This document shows, one piece after another, positions 7,598 through 15,897 of a stretch of 36,871 nt of DNA. A model generated the notes under the pieces. The model saw only the letters and a list, made by a program, of their open reading frames with translations, was not told the origin of the DNA and ran no database searches. The stretch's first letter is position 1; every line of letters begins with the position of its first letter. A program made the position numbers and the translations under genes. Source of the stretch: Neorhizobium sp. UBA7851 (GTDB taxonomy: Bacteria; Pseudomonadota; Alphaproteobacteria; Rhizobiales; Rhizobiaceae); the NCBI GenBank assembly GCA_002500765.1, contig DLSX01000114.1:1-36871 (forward strand). The letters run 5' to 3'.

Positions 7598-8419
7598 TCA
7601 GGCGGCCTGCATGTTCTTGGCCTTTGTCGGTGTCGGCGCAGGAAGGGCATGCAGCTCGGCAGTCACCTTGATGTCGCGCCAGGTGATCAGCTCCAGTGTA
7701 CCGTCATGGTTCTCGGCAATCGCCGTGCAGCTTTCGACCCAGTCGCCTGTATTGACGTAGTGAATGCCTTCGATATCGGTCATCACGGCGTGGTGGATAT
7801 GGCCGCAGATGACACCATCGACCTTGTTGCGGCGCGCCTCGTCGGCGACGACCTTCTGGAATTCGCCGATGAAGTTTACCGCGTGCTTGACCTGCAGCTT
7901 CGCCCAGGCAGAGAAGGACCAGTAGGGCATGCCGAGACGGCGGCGGACTGCCGCCAGCACGACGTTGATGGCGATTGCCGCGTCATAGGCCCAGTCGCCG
8001 AGATAGGCAAGAAGCCGGGCATTGCGAACCACGACGTCGAATTCATCGCCGTGAAGGATCAGATATTTCTTGCCGTCCGCCATCTCGTAGATCGCGCGAT
8101 CCGCAACCTCGATGCCGCCGAAATGAGTACCCGGAAAATCCCTCAGGAATTCGTCGTGATTGCCGGGAATATAGACGATGCGGGTTCCCTTGCGCGCCTT
8201 GCGCAGCAGCTTCTGAACCACGTCGTTGCAGCCCTGCGGCCAGAACCAGCTGCGCTTCAGCCGCCAGCCATCGACGATGTCACCAACCAGGAACACCGTA
8301 TCCGCTTCATGATATTTGAGGAAATCCAACAGGAGTTCTGTCCGCGCCGCCTTCGAGCCGAGATGCACGTCGGAGATGAACAAGGTCCTGAAATTCCTGG
8401 TCTCACCTGTCGCTGTCAC
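7598..8419 (-). CDS. LpxH-like metallophosphoesterase (UDP-2,3-diacylglucosamine diphosphatase family)
   Basis: This 273-residue calcineurin-like phosphoesterase has the complete metal-binding set: SDVHLG, GDIVDGW, GNHDE, LHGDEFD and GHIHHA. The spacing and the segment RSWFWPQGCNDVVQKLL resemble the COG2908 group that includes LpxH. LpxH removes UMP from UDP-2,3-diacylglucosamine in lipid A synthesis. Many alphaproteobacteria use the unrelated LpxI for that step, so this gene may act on another diphosphate or phospholipid. The start is GTG 8419 with AAGGA about 8 nt upstream. It is transcribed alone, divergent from maeB. The catalytic class is well supported; the exact substrate is not. Confidence 0.87.
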   Translation of the reverse strand: MTATGETRNFRTLFISDVHLGSKAARTELLLDFLKYHEADTVFLVGDIVDGWRLKRSWFWPQGCNDVVQKLLRKARKGTRIVYIPGNHDEFLRDFPGTHFGGIEVADRAIYEMADGKKYLILHGDEFDVVVRNARLLAYLGDWAYDAAIAINVVLAAVRRRLGMPYWSFSAWAKLQVKHAVNFIGEFQKVVADEARRNKVDGVICGHIHHAVMTDIEGIHYVNTGDWVESCTAIAENHDGTLELITWRDIKVTAELHALPAPTPTKAKNMQAA

Positions 8420-8631
8420 GGAAGTCGTCCTTTCATAGCCCGCCCCGCCGCCTGAAAACCAGAGTCTTGTTTCAGGATGATGACAGAAGGGCTTTTCGGC
8501 GCCTAAAGGTCTCCTTCGATTTTCCCTACATCGATCAAAATTACCTGCTGTTACACGGCTCTGTTTGATGTAATGAAAGGCCGCATTCTCCCCATATGGA
8601 CCGGGAAGACAGACTAAAAGCAGGAGTGAGC

Positions 8632-10959
8632 ATGGACGCGCAGGATAAATCTAAGTCGGCCCCGCCGAGCAGTGCCGATCTTGACGAGCAGGCGCTGTTC
8701 TTCCACCGGCACCCGCGTCCGGGCAAACTGGAAATCCAGGCGACCAAGCCGCTCGGCAACCAGCGCGACCTGGCGCTCGCCTATTCTCCGGGCGTTGCCG
8801 CCCCCTGCCTTGCAATCCGCGACAACCCGGATGCCGCTGCCGACTACACCGCGCGTGCCAATCTGGTTGCCGTCATCTCCAACGGTACGGCAGTGCTCGG
8901 GCTCGGCAATATCGGGCCTCTCGCCTCGAAGCCGGTCATGGAAGGCAAGGCCGTCCTGTTCAAGAAATTCGCCGGTATCGACGTGTTCGACATAGAGATC
9001 GATGCCGCGGGCATCGACGAGATGGTCTCCACGGTCTCCGCGCTGGAGCCGACCTTCGGCGGCATCAACCTCGAAGACATCAAGGCGCCCGAATGTTTCG
9101 AGGTCGAGCGCCGGCTGCGCGAGAAGATGAACATCCCGGTCTTCCACGACGACCAGCATGGCACAGCGATCATCGTTGCGGCCGCGATCCTGAACGGCCT
9201 GGAACTGGCCGGCAAGTCGATCACCAATGTCAAGATCGTCACCTCGGGTGCCGGTGCCGCCGCGCTCGCCTGCCTCAATCTCCTCGTTTCGCTCGGCGCG
9301 AAAAAGGAGAATATCTGGGTCCATGACATCGAAGGCCTCGTCTACGAAGGCCGCACGGAACTGATGGACGAATGGAAGTCGGTCTACGTGCAGAAGAGCG
9401 ACAATCGGGTCCTGGCCGACAGCATCGACGGTGCGGACGTCTTCCTCGGCCTCTCTGCGCCTGGCGTATTGAAGCCGGAACTTCTCGTGCGCATGGCGGA
9501 AAAGCCGCTGATCATGGCGCTTGCCAATCCGACGCCGGAAATCATGCCGGAACTCGCCCGTCAGGCACGTCCGGACGCGATGATCTGCACCGGCCGTTCG
9601 GACTTCCCGAACCAGGTGAACAACGTTCTCTGTTTCCCGTACATCTTCCGCGGCGCGCTCGATTGCGGCGCGAGCACGATCAACGAGGAAATGAAAATGG
9701 CCGCGGTAAAGGCCATCGCAGCGCTTGCGCGTGAAGAAGTTTCCGACGTTGCGGCAAAGGCCTATTCCGGCGAAACGCCGATCTTTGGCCCTGATTACCT
9801 GATCCCGTCGCCCTTCGATCCGCGTCTCATCCTGCGCATCGCACCGGCTGTTGCCCGTGCGGCTGCCGAGACCGGCGTCGCTGCCCGTCCGATCCAGGAT
9901 TTCGAAGCCTATCTCGACCAACTGAACCGCTTCGTCTGGCGCTCCGGCTTCGTCATGAAGCCGATCTTCGCGACAGCCAAGGCTTCCGAAAAGAAGCGCG
10001 TGATCTTTGCAGAAGGCGAAGATGAGCGCGTGCTGCGCGCCGCCCAGGTTCTGCTCGAAGAGGAAATCGCCCGTCCGATCCTGATCGGGCGTCCTTCCGT
10101 CATCGAGGCACGCCTAGAGCGCTTCGGCATTCGCATCCGCCCGAATGTCGATTTCGGCGTGGTCAATCCGGAAGACGATCCGCGCTACCGCGAATATGTG
10201 GAGGATTATTTCGCGCTGGTCGGTCGCAGCGGCATCAATCCGGAAGCCGCCCGTACGATCGTACGCACCAACAACACGGTGATCGGCGCCCTGTCGGTCA
10301 AGCGCGGTGAAGCCGATGCGCTGATCTGCGGCATTGAAGGCCGCTACGATCGCCATCTGCGCGACGTCAACCAGATCATCGGCAAGCGCCCCGGCGCCTG
10401 CACCAATGCTGGCCTCAGCCTGTTGATCTCCCAGCGCGGGGCGATGTTCTTCACCGACACATTCGTGAACTACAATCCGACCGCCGAGGAGATCGCCGAG
10501 ATCACGATCCTGGCGGCTCACGAAGTCCGTCGTTTCGGCATTGTGCCGAAGGCCGCGCTCATCTGCCATTCCAATTTCGGCTCCCGCGATTCGGAAAGTG
10601 CCCGCAAGATGCGTGCAGCACTGGAAATCATCCGCAAGGATGCGCCGGAACTGGAAGTCGATGGCGAAATGCAGGGTGGTTCGGCTCTCGACGAAGTGCT
10701 GCGCAAGCGCGCCATGCCGGACAGCTCGCTGACCGGTGAAGCCAATCTCCTGGTCTTCCCCAATCTCGATGCCGCCAGCATCTCGCTCGGCCTGGTGCGC
10801 ACGATGATGGAGGGGCTGCATGTCGGCCCGATCCTGCTCGGCACAGCCAAGCCGGCACATATCCTGTCGCAGACGGTCACGTCGCGCGGCGTCGTCAACA
10901 TGGCGGCTCTGGCCGTCGTGGAAGCCTCCCAGGCGGAACCGCTTGCGCTGGTGAAATGA
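8632..10959 (+). CDS. maeB: NADP-dependent malic enzyme with C-terminal phosphotransacetylase-like domain
   Basis: This is a 775-residue two-domain protein. The N-terminal half is malic enzyme (AYSPGVAAPC, the catalytic Lys region GKAVLFKKFAGIDVF, metal-binding FHDDQHGTA, and nucleotide binding VTSGAGAAALACL). From about residue 440 a phosphotransacetylase-like domain follows (VIFAEGEDERVLRAAQVL to the end), as in the TME/DME enzymes of rhizobia. It oxidatively decarboxylates malate to pyruvate with NAD(P)+. The attached domain is thought to be regulatory or structural in this family and not a working acetyltransferase. I chose ATG 8632 because AGGAG lies 6 nt upstream; an in-frame ATG at 8596 would add 12 residues. 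NADP rather than NAD preference is a family-level guess. A hairpin follows the gene. Confidence 0.93.
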   Translation: MDAQDKSKSAPPSSADLDEQALFFHRHPRPGKLEIQATKPLGNQRDLALAYSPGVAAPCLAIRDNPDAAADYTARANLVAVISNGTAVLGLGNIGPLASKPVMEGKAVLFKKFAGIDVFDIEIDAAGIDEMVSTVSALEPTFGGINLEDIKAPECFEVERRLREKMNIPVFHDDQHGTAIIVAAAILNGLELAGKSITNVKIVTSGAGAAALACLNLLVSLGAKKENIWVHDIEGLVYEGRTELMDEWKSVYVQKSDNRVLADSIDGADVFLGLSAPGVLKPELLVRMAEKPLIMALANPTPEIMPELARQARPDAMICTGRSDFPNQVNNVLCFPYIFRGALDCGASTINEEMKMAAVKAIAALAREEVSDVAAKAYSGETPIFGPDYLIPSPFDPRLILRIAPAVARAAAETGVAARPIQDFEAYLDQLNRFVWRSGFVMKPIFATAKASEKKRVIFAEGEDERVLRAAQVLLEEEIARPILIGRPSVIEARLERFGIRIRPNVDFGVVNPEDDPRYREYVEDYFALVGRSGINPEAARTIVRTNNTVIGALSVKRGEADALICGIEGRYDRHLRDVNQIIGKRPGACTNAGLSLLISQRGAMFFTDTFVNYNPTAEEIAEITILAAHEVRRFGIVPKAALICHSNFGSRDSESARKMRAALEIIRKDAPELEVDGEMQGGSALDEVLRKRAMPDSSLTGEANLLVFPNLDAASISLGLVRTMMEGLHVGPILLGTAKPAHILSQTVTSRGVVNMAALAVVEASQAEPLALVK

Positions 10960-10965
10960 CAAGGG

Positions 10966-10997
10966 ATGCGGGAAGCTTCAAGGCAAGCTTCCCGCAT
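10966..10997 (+). terminator. Hairpin downstream of maeB
   Basis: A perfect 13-bp inverted repeat ATGCGGGAAGCTT / AAGCTTCCCGCAT with a 6-nt loop begins 6 bp after the maeB stop. No T-run follows, so it may be a weak terminator or an mRNA 3'-stabilising hairpin. Confidence 0.65.
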
Positions 10998-11045
10998 GCT
11001 CGACATGCCAGGTTGATCCCCGCAAAGCCATGCGACAGGTGAGAC

Positions 11046-11789
11046 ATGACATTTTCCAGGCCGCGGATGCTGACATCGCTGATGCTTGCCTCTCTGCTTG
11101 CGCCTCAGGCGGCCTTTGCGCGTGATGTAGAGGTCTGCGCCAATCTCTATAGCCGCCTCAACAGCACACCGCAGATTATCGGCACGAGCAGCAATGTGCG
11201 TCGCTACGCGCAGGATCTGAGCGCGCTCAACGCGGATATAAGGCAACTCAGGATCGACATGCGCAGGCAGGGTTGCGGCAGCGGCAGCATCGTAACGCTC
11301 GGAGCGCCTTCCGACGGCGATGATGAGTGCGGCTATATGCAGGAGACGCTGCAGCGGCTGGAAGACGAGCGCGCAGGTCTCACCGAACAGCGCAACAACA
11401 GCCGCTCGCTGCTGCAGCCCTCGGAGGAGCGTGTCGCCCTTCTGTCTGCCATCCGCGCCAACAATTGCACGCCGACCGATCTCGACACGCAGACAGAGCT
11501 GGACGACAAGGAGCGCATCCGCATACGGGGTCTGGCCTTGCCACGGCCGGAGGACCAGGGGCTGGATAGCCCTAAGCCGAGCGTGAGGCAGGACGATCCG
11601 AATTCCAGCATAACCCATCTCGGCAGCGCGTCACCTGCGCCAGCGGGAGAAGCACCCGTCCAGTTCCCGCCGGATCGTCCCTATGATCCCGGCAAAAAAA
11701 TTCGCTCCGTCGGGCCGCAATTCTTCCCAGAAGAAGACATCGATCTCGCCAATCCGAAATCCAGCGGCCCCCAGCAGTTGCAGCCGTGA
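11046..11789 (+). CDS. Secreted four-cysteine protein, similar in pattern to DUF2865
   Basis: This 247-residue protein has a Sec signal peptide (basic start, LTSLMLASLL, likely cleavage after AFA near residue 25). The mature part has a Cys pattern with helical spacing: CANL near the start, RRQGCGSG, DECGYM followed by LQRLEDERAGL, and AIRANNC. That order resembles the N-terminal half of DUF2865 proteins as I remember them, but the C-terminal Cys motif of that family is missing. The last 90 residues are Pro/Ser/Asp-rich and probably disordered. AGGTGAG precedes the ATG. It is probably periplasmic, with two disulfides possible. Its stop codon directly abuts the bluB stop on the other strand, with no base between. 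Function is unknown. Confidence 0.75.
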   Translation: MTFSRPRMLTSLMLASLLAPQAAFARDVEVCANLYSRLNSTPQIIGTSSNVRRYAQDLSALNADIRQLRIDMRRQGCGSGSIVTLGAPSDGDDECGYMQETLQRLEDERAGLTEQRNNSRSLLQPSEERVALLSAIRANNCTPTDLDTQTELDDKERIRIRGLALPRPEDQGLDSPKPSVRQDDPNSSITHLGSASPAPAGEAPVQFPPDRPYDPGKKIRSVGPQFFPEEDIDLANPKSSGPQQLQP

Positions 11790-12476
11790 CTATTTCTGGC
11801 CCCAGCCGTCCTTGAAGACGAGTTCCTCCAGGGGAAGGCGCTGGCGCCAGCCCTTGATCGCCAGTTCCGGTTCTCCGTAAAGCTGATCGACATAACCGAG
11901 GCACAGCCAGGCGACGATCTCGATGCGCTGCGGAATGCCGAGAATCGCCCGAACATCCTCATCGCGAAAGATGCTGACCCAGCCGACGCCGATCCCTTCC
12001 GCGCGCGCTGCGAGCCAGAGGTTCTGGACGGCGCAGACGGTCGAATAACTGTCCATGCGGCTATTGTGGGTTCGCCCCAGAACCACCGGCCCGGCGCGAT
12101 CCGGATCGCTGGTGACGCAGATCGACAGCGGCGCCTTTCTGATGCCCTCAAGCTTGAGGCTTCTATAGGTGCCGCGCTTCTCCTGCGGAAACATTGCCTC
12201 GGCTTCGTCATTGGCGCGCGAGAACGCCTCCCATGCGGACTGGCGAACGGTCTCGTCCCGGATGAGGATGAAATTCCAGGGCTGCATGAAGCCGACCGAC
12301 GGTGCTGCATGGGCGGCATCGAGCAGTCTGCGCAACACGTCATCGGGGATCGGATAGGAGAGAAACTGGTCGCGCACGTCGCGGCGCGTCTCGATGGCGC
12401 GATAAACGGCGGCACGCTCGTCATCGGTAAAAGCTTCGGCGGCCACCAGGCCATTGTTCAGATCATCAGGTCGCAT
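11790..12476 (-). CDS. bluB: 5,6-dimethylbenzimidazole synthase BluB
   Basis: This 228-residue flavin-destructase of the nitroreductase fold fragments reduced FMN with oxygen to give 5,6-dimethylbenzimidazole, the lower ligand of vitamin B12. Family features visible are AVYRAIETRRDVRDQF near the N-terminus, APSVGFMQPWNFILI, and the FMN-binding region with GRTHNSRMDSYSTVCAVQN and EGIGVGWVSIF. I chose ATG 12476, which has GGGGAAAG 4 nt upstream and matches the start context of the rhizobial protein as I recall it; the frame remains open for 93 nt more toward the riboswitch. Expression is likely controlled by the cobalamin riboswitch in its leader. No other B12 synthesis gene lies in the window. 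Confidence 0.93.
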   Translation of the reverse strand: MRPDDLNNGLVAAEAFTDDERAAVYRAIETRRDVRDQFLSYPIPDDVLRRLLDAAHAAPSVGFMQPWNFILIRDETVRQSAWEAFSRANDEAEAMFPQEKRGTYRSLKLEGIRKAPLSICVTSDPDRAGPVVLGRTHNSRMDSYSTVCAVQNLWLAARAEGIGVGWVSIFRDEDVRAILGIPQRIEIVAWLCLGYVDQLYGEPELAIKGWRQRLPLEELVFKDGWGQK

Positions 12477-12499
12477 CGTCTTTCCCCAACAACGCATAG

Positions 12500-12533
12500 G
12501 GATTGCCGCTGCCGTCACGGCCTGCCGCAATCC
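12500..12533 (-). promoter_or_regulatory. Candidate expression-platform hairpin in the bluB leader
   Basis: The sequence holds nested inverted repeats: an outer GGATTGC / GCAATCC (12500-12506 and 12527-12533) and an inner GCCGT / ACGGC (12511-12515 and 12517-12521). It lies between the cobalamin aptamer and the GGGGAAA ribosome-binding site (12481-12487). It has no U-run, so control of translation, not termination, is more likely. Confidence 0.45.
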
Positions 12534-12569
12534 ACTCAACCTGCCCGCCGTCCGCGCGGATCGGTCCAT

Positions 12570-12735
12570 CTCGACAGGCCGGTCTTCTGACTGGGCTTCA
12601 TCCGCCCGTCATTGCCTTCCCGGATTATCCAGTGGCTTGAATACAACGAGCGTCGGCCTCACAGCGTTGGGCACGTGCCGGAATTTCACCGGCTTCCCGA
12701 TTCTCCCATTAAGAATGGGCACCTGACGGCTGCCC
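12570..12735 (-). promoter_or_regulatory. Cobalamin (adenosylcobalamin) riboswitch upstream of bluB
   Basis: Reading the minus strand, the conserved elements occur in the right order. First comes GGTGCCC near 12724, then GGGAAGCCGGTGAAATTCC (near 12680-12698) and AAGCCACTGG near 12632-12641. Last is the B12 box, GAAGCCCAGTCAGAAGACC and then GGCCTGTCGAG, at about 12570-12599. The 3' edge lies roughly 95 nt before the bluB start, leaving room for an expression platform. Its 5' edge is within about 35-40 nt of the stop codon of the upstream TolB-like gene, so the promoter must lie in that gene's 3' end or further upstream. Binding of B12 would be expected to lower BluB synthesis. The outer boundaries are approximate. 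Confidence 0.93.
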
Positions 12736-12769
12736 TTATGCTGGCTGAACCCGATCGGCGCAAGGCCGT

Positions 12770-13603
12770 TCACGCCGCAGGGAAATACCTGACATAGGCG
12801 AACTCATCACCATCCGGTGACCAGTTGGGCGAGTTCATCGTGCCCTGCCCGCCAAACAGCTCGAACAGCGTTTCGACATTGCCGCCATCCGCATCCATCA
12901 GCCGGACGCGAACGTTCTGGTCGCGCGGATGGTCAAAGACTTCGGCGTCATAGGAAACGAAAACCACCTTGTCACCCTTGGGTGACGGATGCGGAAACCA
13001 GTCGCCATAATTGCTGTCGGTGATACGCTCGGCCGCGCCACCGGCGGCAGGAACGCGCCATATCTGCATCAGTCCGGTGCGGCTGGAGTTGAAATAGATC
13101 CACTTGCCGTCCGGGGAATAATCCGGCCCGTCATTGCGGCCCTCGCCGAAGGTCAGCCGCGTCTCGTTCTTTCCGTCGATGCCGATCGTATAGATATCGA
13201 AGACCTGATCACGGATGCCGCAATAGGCAAATGTCTTTCCATCCGGCGACCAGCCATGCCAGTAGGATGGCAGGTTTTCGGTGACGAGTCTGGGCGTACC
13301 GCCCTCGGCCGGCAGAACGTAGATCGCCGATTTGCCGAACTCCACCTTGTCGGAAACGGCGATCAGCGTGCCGTCCGGAGAGATGCCGTGATCGTTGTTG
13401 CAGAGCGTCGCAAAGCCCGTATCGACCCGTTGCGGAACCACATTACCATGCGGAGACAGACGATAGATCATGCCATCGGCATTGAGCATCAGGTAGTCAC
13501 CATCCGGCGACCAGTTCGGCGCTTCGAACAATTCCTCCGTCTGCCAGACAACACGGTTCTGGCGGGTACGGATATTGTAGATCTCGACGGAGCTTCTTGG
13601 CAC
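12770..13603 (-). CDS. TolB-like six-bladed beta-propeller protein, probably cytoplasmic
   Basis: This protein of about 277 residues contains six WSPDG-type PD40 repeats (NWSPDGDY, GISPDGTL, GWSPDGKT, DYSPDGKW, PSPKGDK, NWSPDGDE), giving a predicted six-bladed propeller. Unlike TolB itself it has no signal peptide and no N-terminal TolB domain. An AAGGAGG overlaps the TAA stop of nadE. The best-spaced starts are GTG at 13603 (8 nt) or TTG at 13606 (5 nt). A start further upstream inside nadE has no ribosome-binding site. The arrangement implies translational coupling to nadE. Its role is unknown: it may be a scaffold, a sugar-binding or a hydrolytic propeller. No catalytic triad is evident. 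Confidence 0.82.
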   Translation of the reverse strand: MPRSSVEIYNIRTRQNRVVWQTEELFEAPNWSPDGDYLMLNADGMIYRLSPHGNVVPQRVDTGFATLCNNDHGISPDGTLIAVSDKVEFGKSAIYVLPAEGGTPRLVTENLPSYWHGWSPDGKTFAYCGIRDQVFDIYTIGIDGKNETRLTFGEGRNDGPDYSPDGKWIYFNSSRTGLMQIWRVPAAGGAAERITDSNYGDWFPHPSPKGDKVVFVSYDAEVFDHPRDQNVRVRLMDADGGNVETLFELFGGQGTMNSPNWSPDGDEFAYVRYFPAA

Positions 13604-13616
13604 CAAGACGACCTCC

Positions 13617-15290
13617 TTACCGATCCCGAAAACGGTTGGTGATCGGATAACGGCGATCGCGGCCAAAATTCTTCTTGGTGATCTTCACGCCGGGAGCCGA
13701 CTGACGCCTTTTGTATTCGGCGAGATAGAGCAGATGCTCGATGCGATGCACGGTTGCGACGTCATGGCCGCGGGCGACGATGTCTTCGGTGCCCATTTCC
13801 ATTTCGACGAGGCATTCGAGGATATCGTCCAGAACCGGATAGGGCGGCAGCGAATCCTGGTCCTTCTGGTCGGGCCGGAGCTCGGCAGAGGGCGCCTTGG
13901 AGATGATGTTTTTCGGGATCACCTCGCCGGACGGGCCGAGAGCGCCTGCCGGAAGGTGTTCATTGCGCCATTCGGCCAGCGCATAGACCTGCATCTTGTA
14001 GAGGTCCTTGATCGGATTGAAGCCGCCGTTCATGTCGCCATAAAGCGTCGCATAACCGACCGACATTTCCGACTTGTTGCCGGTCGTGACCACCATCGAG
14101 CCGAACTTGTTGGAGATCGCCATCAGGATGGTGCCGCGCGTACGGCTCTGCAGGTTTTCCTCGGTGATGCCCTGATCGGTGCCCTCGAACATGTCGGAAA
14201 GCGATGCCAGGAACCCTTCCACCGGCTCGGAAATCGGTACGATGTCATAACGGCAGCCCAGCGCCCTGGCGCAATCGGCAGCGTCCTTGAAGGAATCCTC
14301 AGACGTATAGCGGTAGGGCAGCATGATCGTGCGCACCCTCTCCTCGCCCAGCGCATCGACAGCGATCGCGGCGCAGACCGCCGAATCGATACCGCCGGAA
14401 AGGCCCAGCACCACCGACTTGAACCCGTTCTTGTTGACGTAGTCACGGAAGCCGAGCATGCAAGCGTGGTAGTCGGCCTCTTCCTTTTCCGGGATACGGA
14501 CCATCGGGCCGGACTGGCAGCGCCAGCCATCCTCCTCGCGTCGCCAGTCGGTGACGACGAAGGCGGTCTCGAACTGGCTGAGCTGGAAGGCAAGCGACTT
14601 GTCGGCATTGAAGGCAAAGCTTGCGCCATCAAATACAAGTTCGTCCTGACCGCCGAGCTGGTTGGCAAAAACGAGCGGCAGACCGCTCTCGATCACCTGC
14701 CTGAGCGCCACCTGATGGCGGACATCGAGCTTGCCGCGATAATAGGGCGAACCGTTCGGCACGAGCAGGATTTCTGCGCCGCTCTCGGCCAGTGTCTCGC
14801 AGACGCCCATATCGTTCCAGATTTCCTCGCAAATCGGAACGCCGATACGGATCCCCCTGAAATTGTAGGGACCGGAAATCGACCCTTCGGCGAAGACGCG
14901 TTTCTCGTCGAACTCGCCATAGTTCGGCAGATCGATCTTGTCGCGGATCGCGATGATCCTGCCGCCATCGAGCAGGGCGACGGAATTATGCCGGCCTGCC
15001 TCGCCCTGACGCGGAAACCCGATGAGAACGCCCGGTCCGCCATCCGCCGTTTCCTCCGCCAGCGCTTCGACGGCCTTGAGGCAGGCTTTCAGGAAGGAAG
15101 GCTTCAGCACGAGATCTTCCGGCGGATAACCGGAAATGAAAAGCTCGGTCAGCATCAGCAGATCCGCACCTTCCCGGGCGGCATCCCGACGCGCCTCGCG
15201 GGCCAGTGCTAGATTGCAGGCGACATCGCCGACCGTAGGATTGAGCTGGGCAATCGCGATGCGCAAGGTCTTGGGATCATTCTGGGTCAT
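13617..15290 (-). CDS. nadE: Glutamine-dependent NAD+ synthetase
   Basis: This 557-residue enzyme makes NAD+ from deamido-NAD+, ATP and glutamine. The N-terminal nitrilase-type glutaminase domain (about 1-270) shows the catalytic triad regions MLTELF (Glu), RDKIDLPNYGEF (Lys) and VPICEEIW (Cys). The C-terminal synthetase domain has the pyrophosphate loop VLGLSGGIDSAVCAAIA and VTTGNKSEMSVGY. Length fits the bacterial two-domain form. The start is ATG 15290, with a 187-bp intergenic region divergent from tadE. The downstream TolB-like gene begins at its stop codon. No regulatory RNA is evident in the leader. Confidence 0.96.
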   Translation of the reverse strand: MTQNDPKTLRIAIAQLNPTVGDVACNLALAREARRDAAREGADLLMLTELFISGYPPEDLVLKPSFLKACLKAVEALAEETADGGPGVLIGFPRQGEAGRHNSVALLDGGRIIAIRDKIDLPNYGEFDEKRVFAEGSISGPYNFRGIRIGVPICEEIWNDMGVCETLAESGAEILLVPNGSPYYRGKLDVRHQVALRQVIESGLPLVFANQLGGQDELVFDGASFAFNADKSLAFQLSQFETAFVVTDWRREEDGWRCQSGPMVRIPEKEEADYHACMLGFRDYVNKNGFKSVVLGLSGGIDSAVCAAIAVDALGEERVRTIMLPYRYTSEDSFKDAADCARALGCRYDIVPISEPVEGFLASLSDMFEGTDQGITEENLQSRTRGTILMAISNKFGSMVVTTGNKSEMSVGYATLYGDMNGGFNPIKDLYKMQVYALAEWRNEHLPAGALGPSGEVIPKNIISKAPSAELRPDQKDQDSLPPYPVLDDILECLVEMEMGTEDIVARGHDVATVHRIEHLLYLAEYKRRQSAPGVKITKKNFGRDRRYPITNRFRDR

Positions 15291-15477
15291 GACCGAGATT
15301 TAATGCCACGACGCAATTGCCGCAACGGTTTTGGCTCGTGAATTTTCAACGACAGTTGCCGGTATTCAGTCCTTCGCCGATACGGCCTCAATCCACTTCT
15401 CTATATTCGTCAATTCTATTTTAGCGATGCCTTAATTGATGACGCGGATAATGCCCCAAAAAGCCTGGAGGAGACGG

Positions 15478-15897
15478 ATGCGTATCCGGCGATTCATCAC
15501 CAACAATTCGGGTGCGGCGGCGGTCGAATTCGCCATCGTCTCACCCCTCTTCTTTCTCGCCCTACTCAGCATGATCGCCTACGGCATCTACCTGTCTGCC
15601 GCCCATTCCGTGCAGCAACTGGCAGCGGACGCCGCGCGCACTGCAGTCGCCGGGATGAACGATACCGAGCGCAAAAACCTCGTCGCCGATTTTGTTTCGC
15701 GCTCGACGATGGATAGTGCACTCCTCGACAAATCCAAGCTGACGATGACCGCCCAGGCCGATCCGAACAATCCCAACCAGTTCACCGTGGCGCTCACTTA
15801 CGATGCCAGTGGCCTGCCGATCTTCAACCTGTTCACCTATGCCATGCCGAGCAGCCAGATAAAGCGGTTCGCCACGGTGCGCGTCGGAGGCATCTGA
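15478..15897 (+). CDS. TadE-like pilus assembly protein
   Basis: This 139-residue protein has the typical TadE N-terminus: a short basic segment, then SGAAAVEFAIVSPLFFLALLSMIAYG as one hydrophobic, pilin-like helix with the conserved Glu five residues in. The remainder is a small extracytoplasmic domain. TadE/TadG proteins are minor-pilin-like parts of Flp/Tad pili. I chose ATG 15478, which has GGAGGA 5 nt upstream; an ATG at 15451 would add 9 residues. Its TGA overlaps the ATG of the next gene (TGATG), so the two are coupled. No prepilin peptidase, secretion ATPase or Flp pilin is in the window, so the partner machinery must lie elsewhere. Confidence 0.85.
   Translation: MRIRRFITNNSGAAAVEFAIVSPLFFLALLSMIAYGIYLSAAHSVQQLAADAARTAVAGMNDTERKNLVADFVSRSTMDSALLDKSKLTMTAQADPNNPNQFTVALTYDASGLPIFNLFTYAMPSSQIKRFATVRVGGI

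Noticed and set aside
8614..9921. Open frame of 435 codons on the minus strand opposite maeB
   Set aside because: It is rich in Arg/Asp/Gly/Val dipeptide patterns typical of antisense translation of GC-rich genes; maeB is certain.
12600..12800. Open frames on the plus strand across the bluB leader (for example 12454-12726)
   Set aside because: They lie over the cobalamin aptamer, whose conserved elements explain the sequence; no ribosome-binding site is present.
13734..15212. Open frame of 492 codons on the plus strand opposite nadE
   Set aside because: The translation has no recognisable motifs and follows codon-complement bias. nadE on the other strand is complete with all catalytic motifs.
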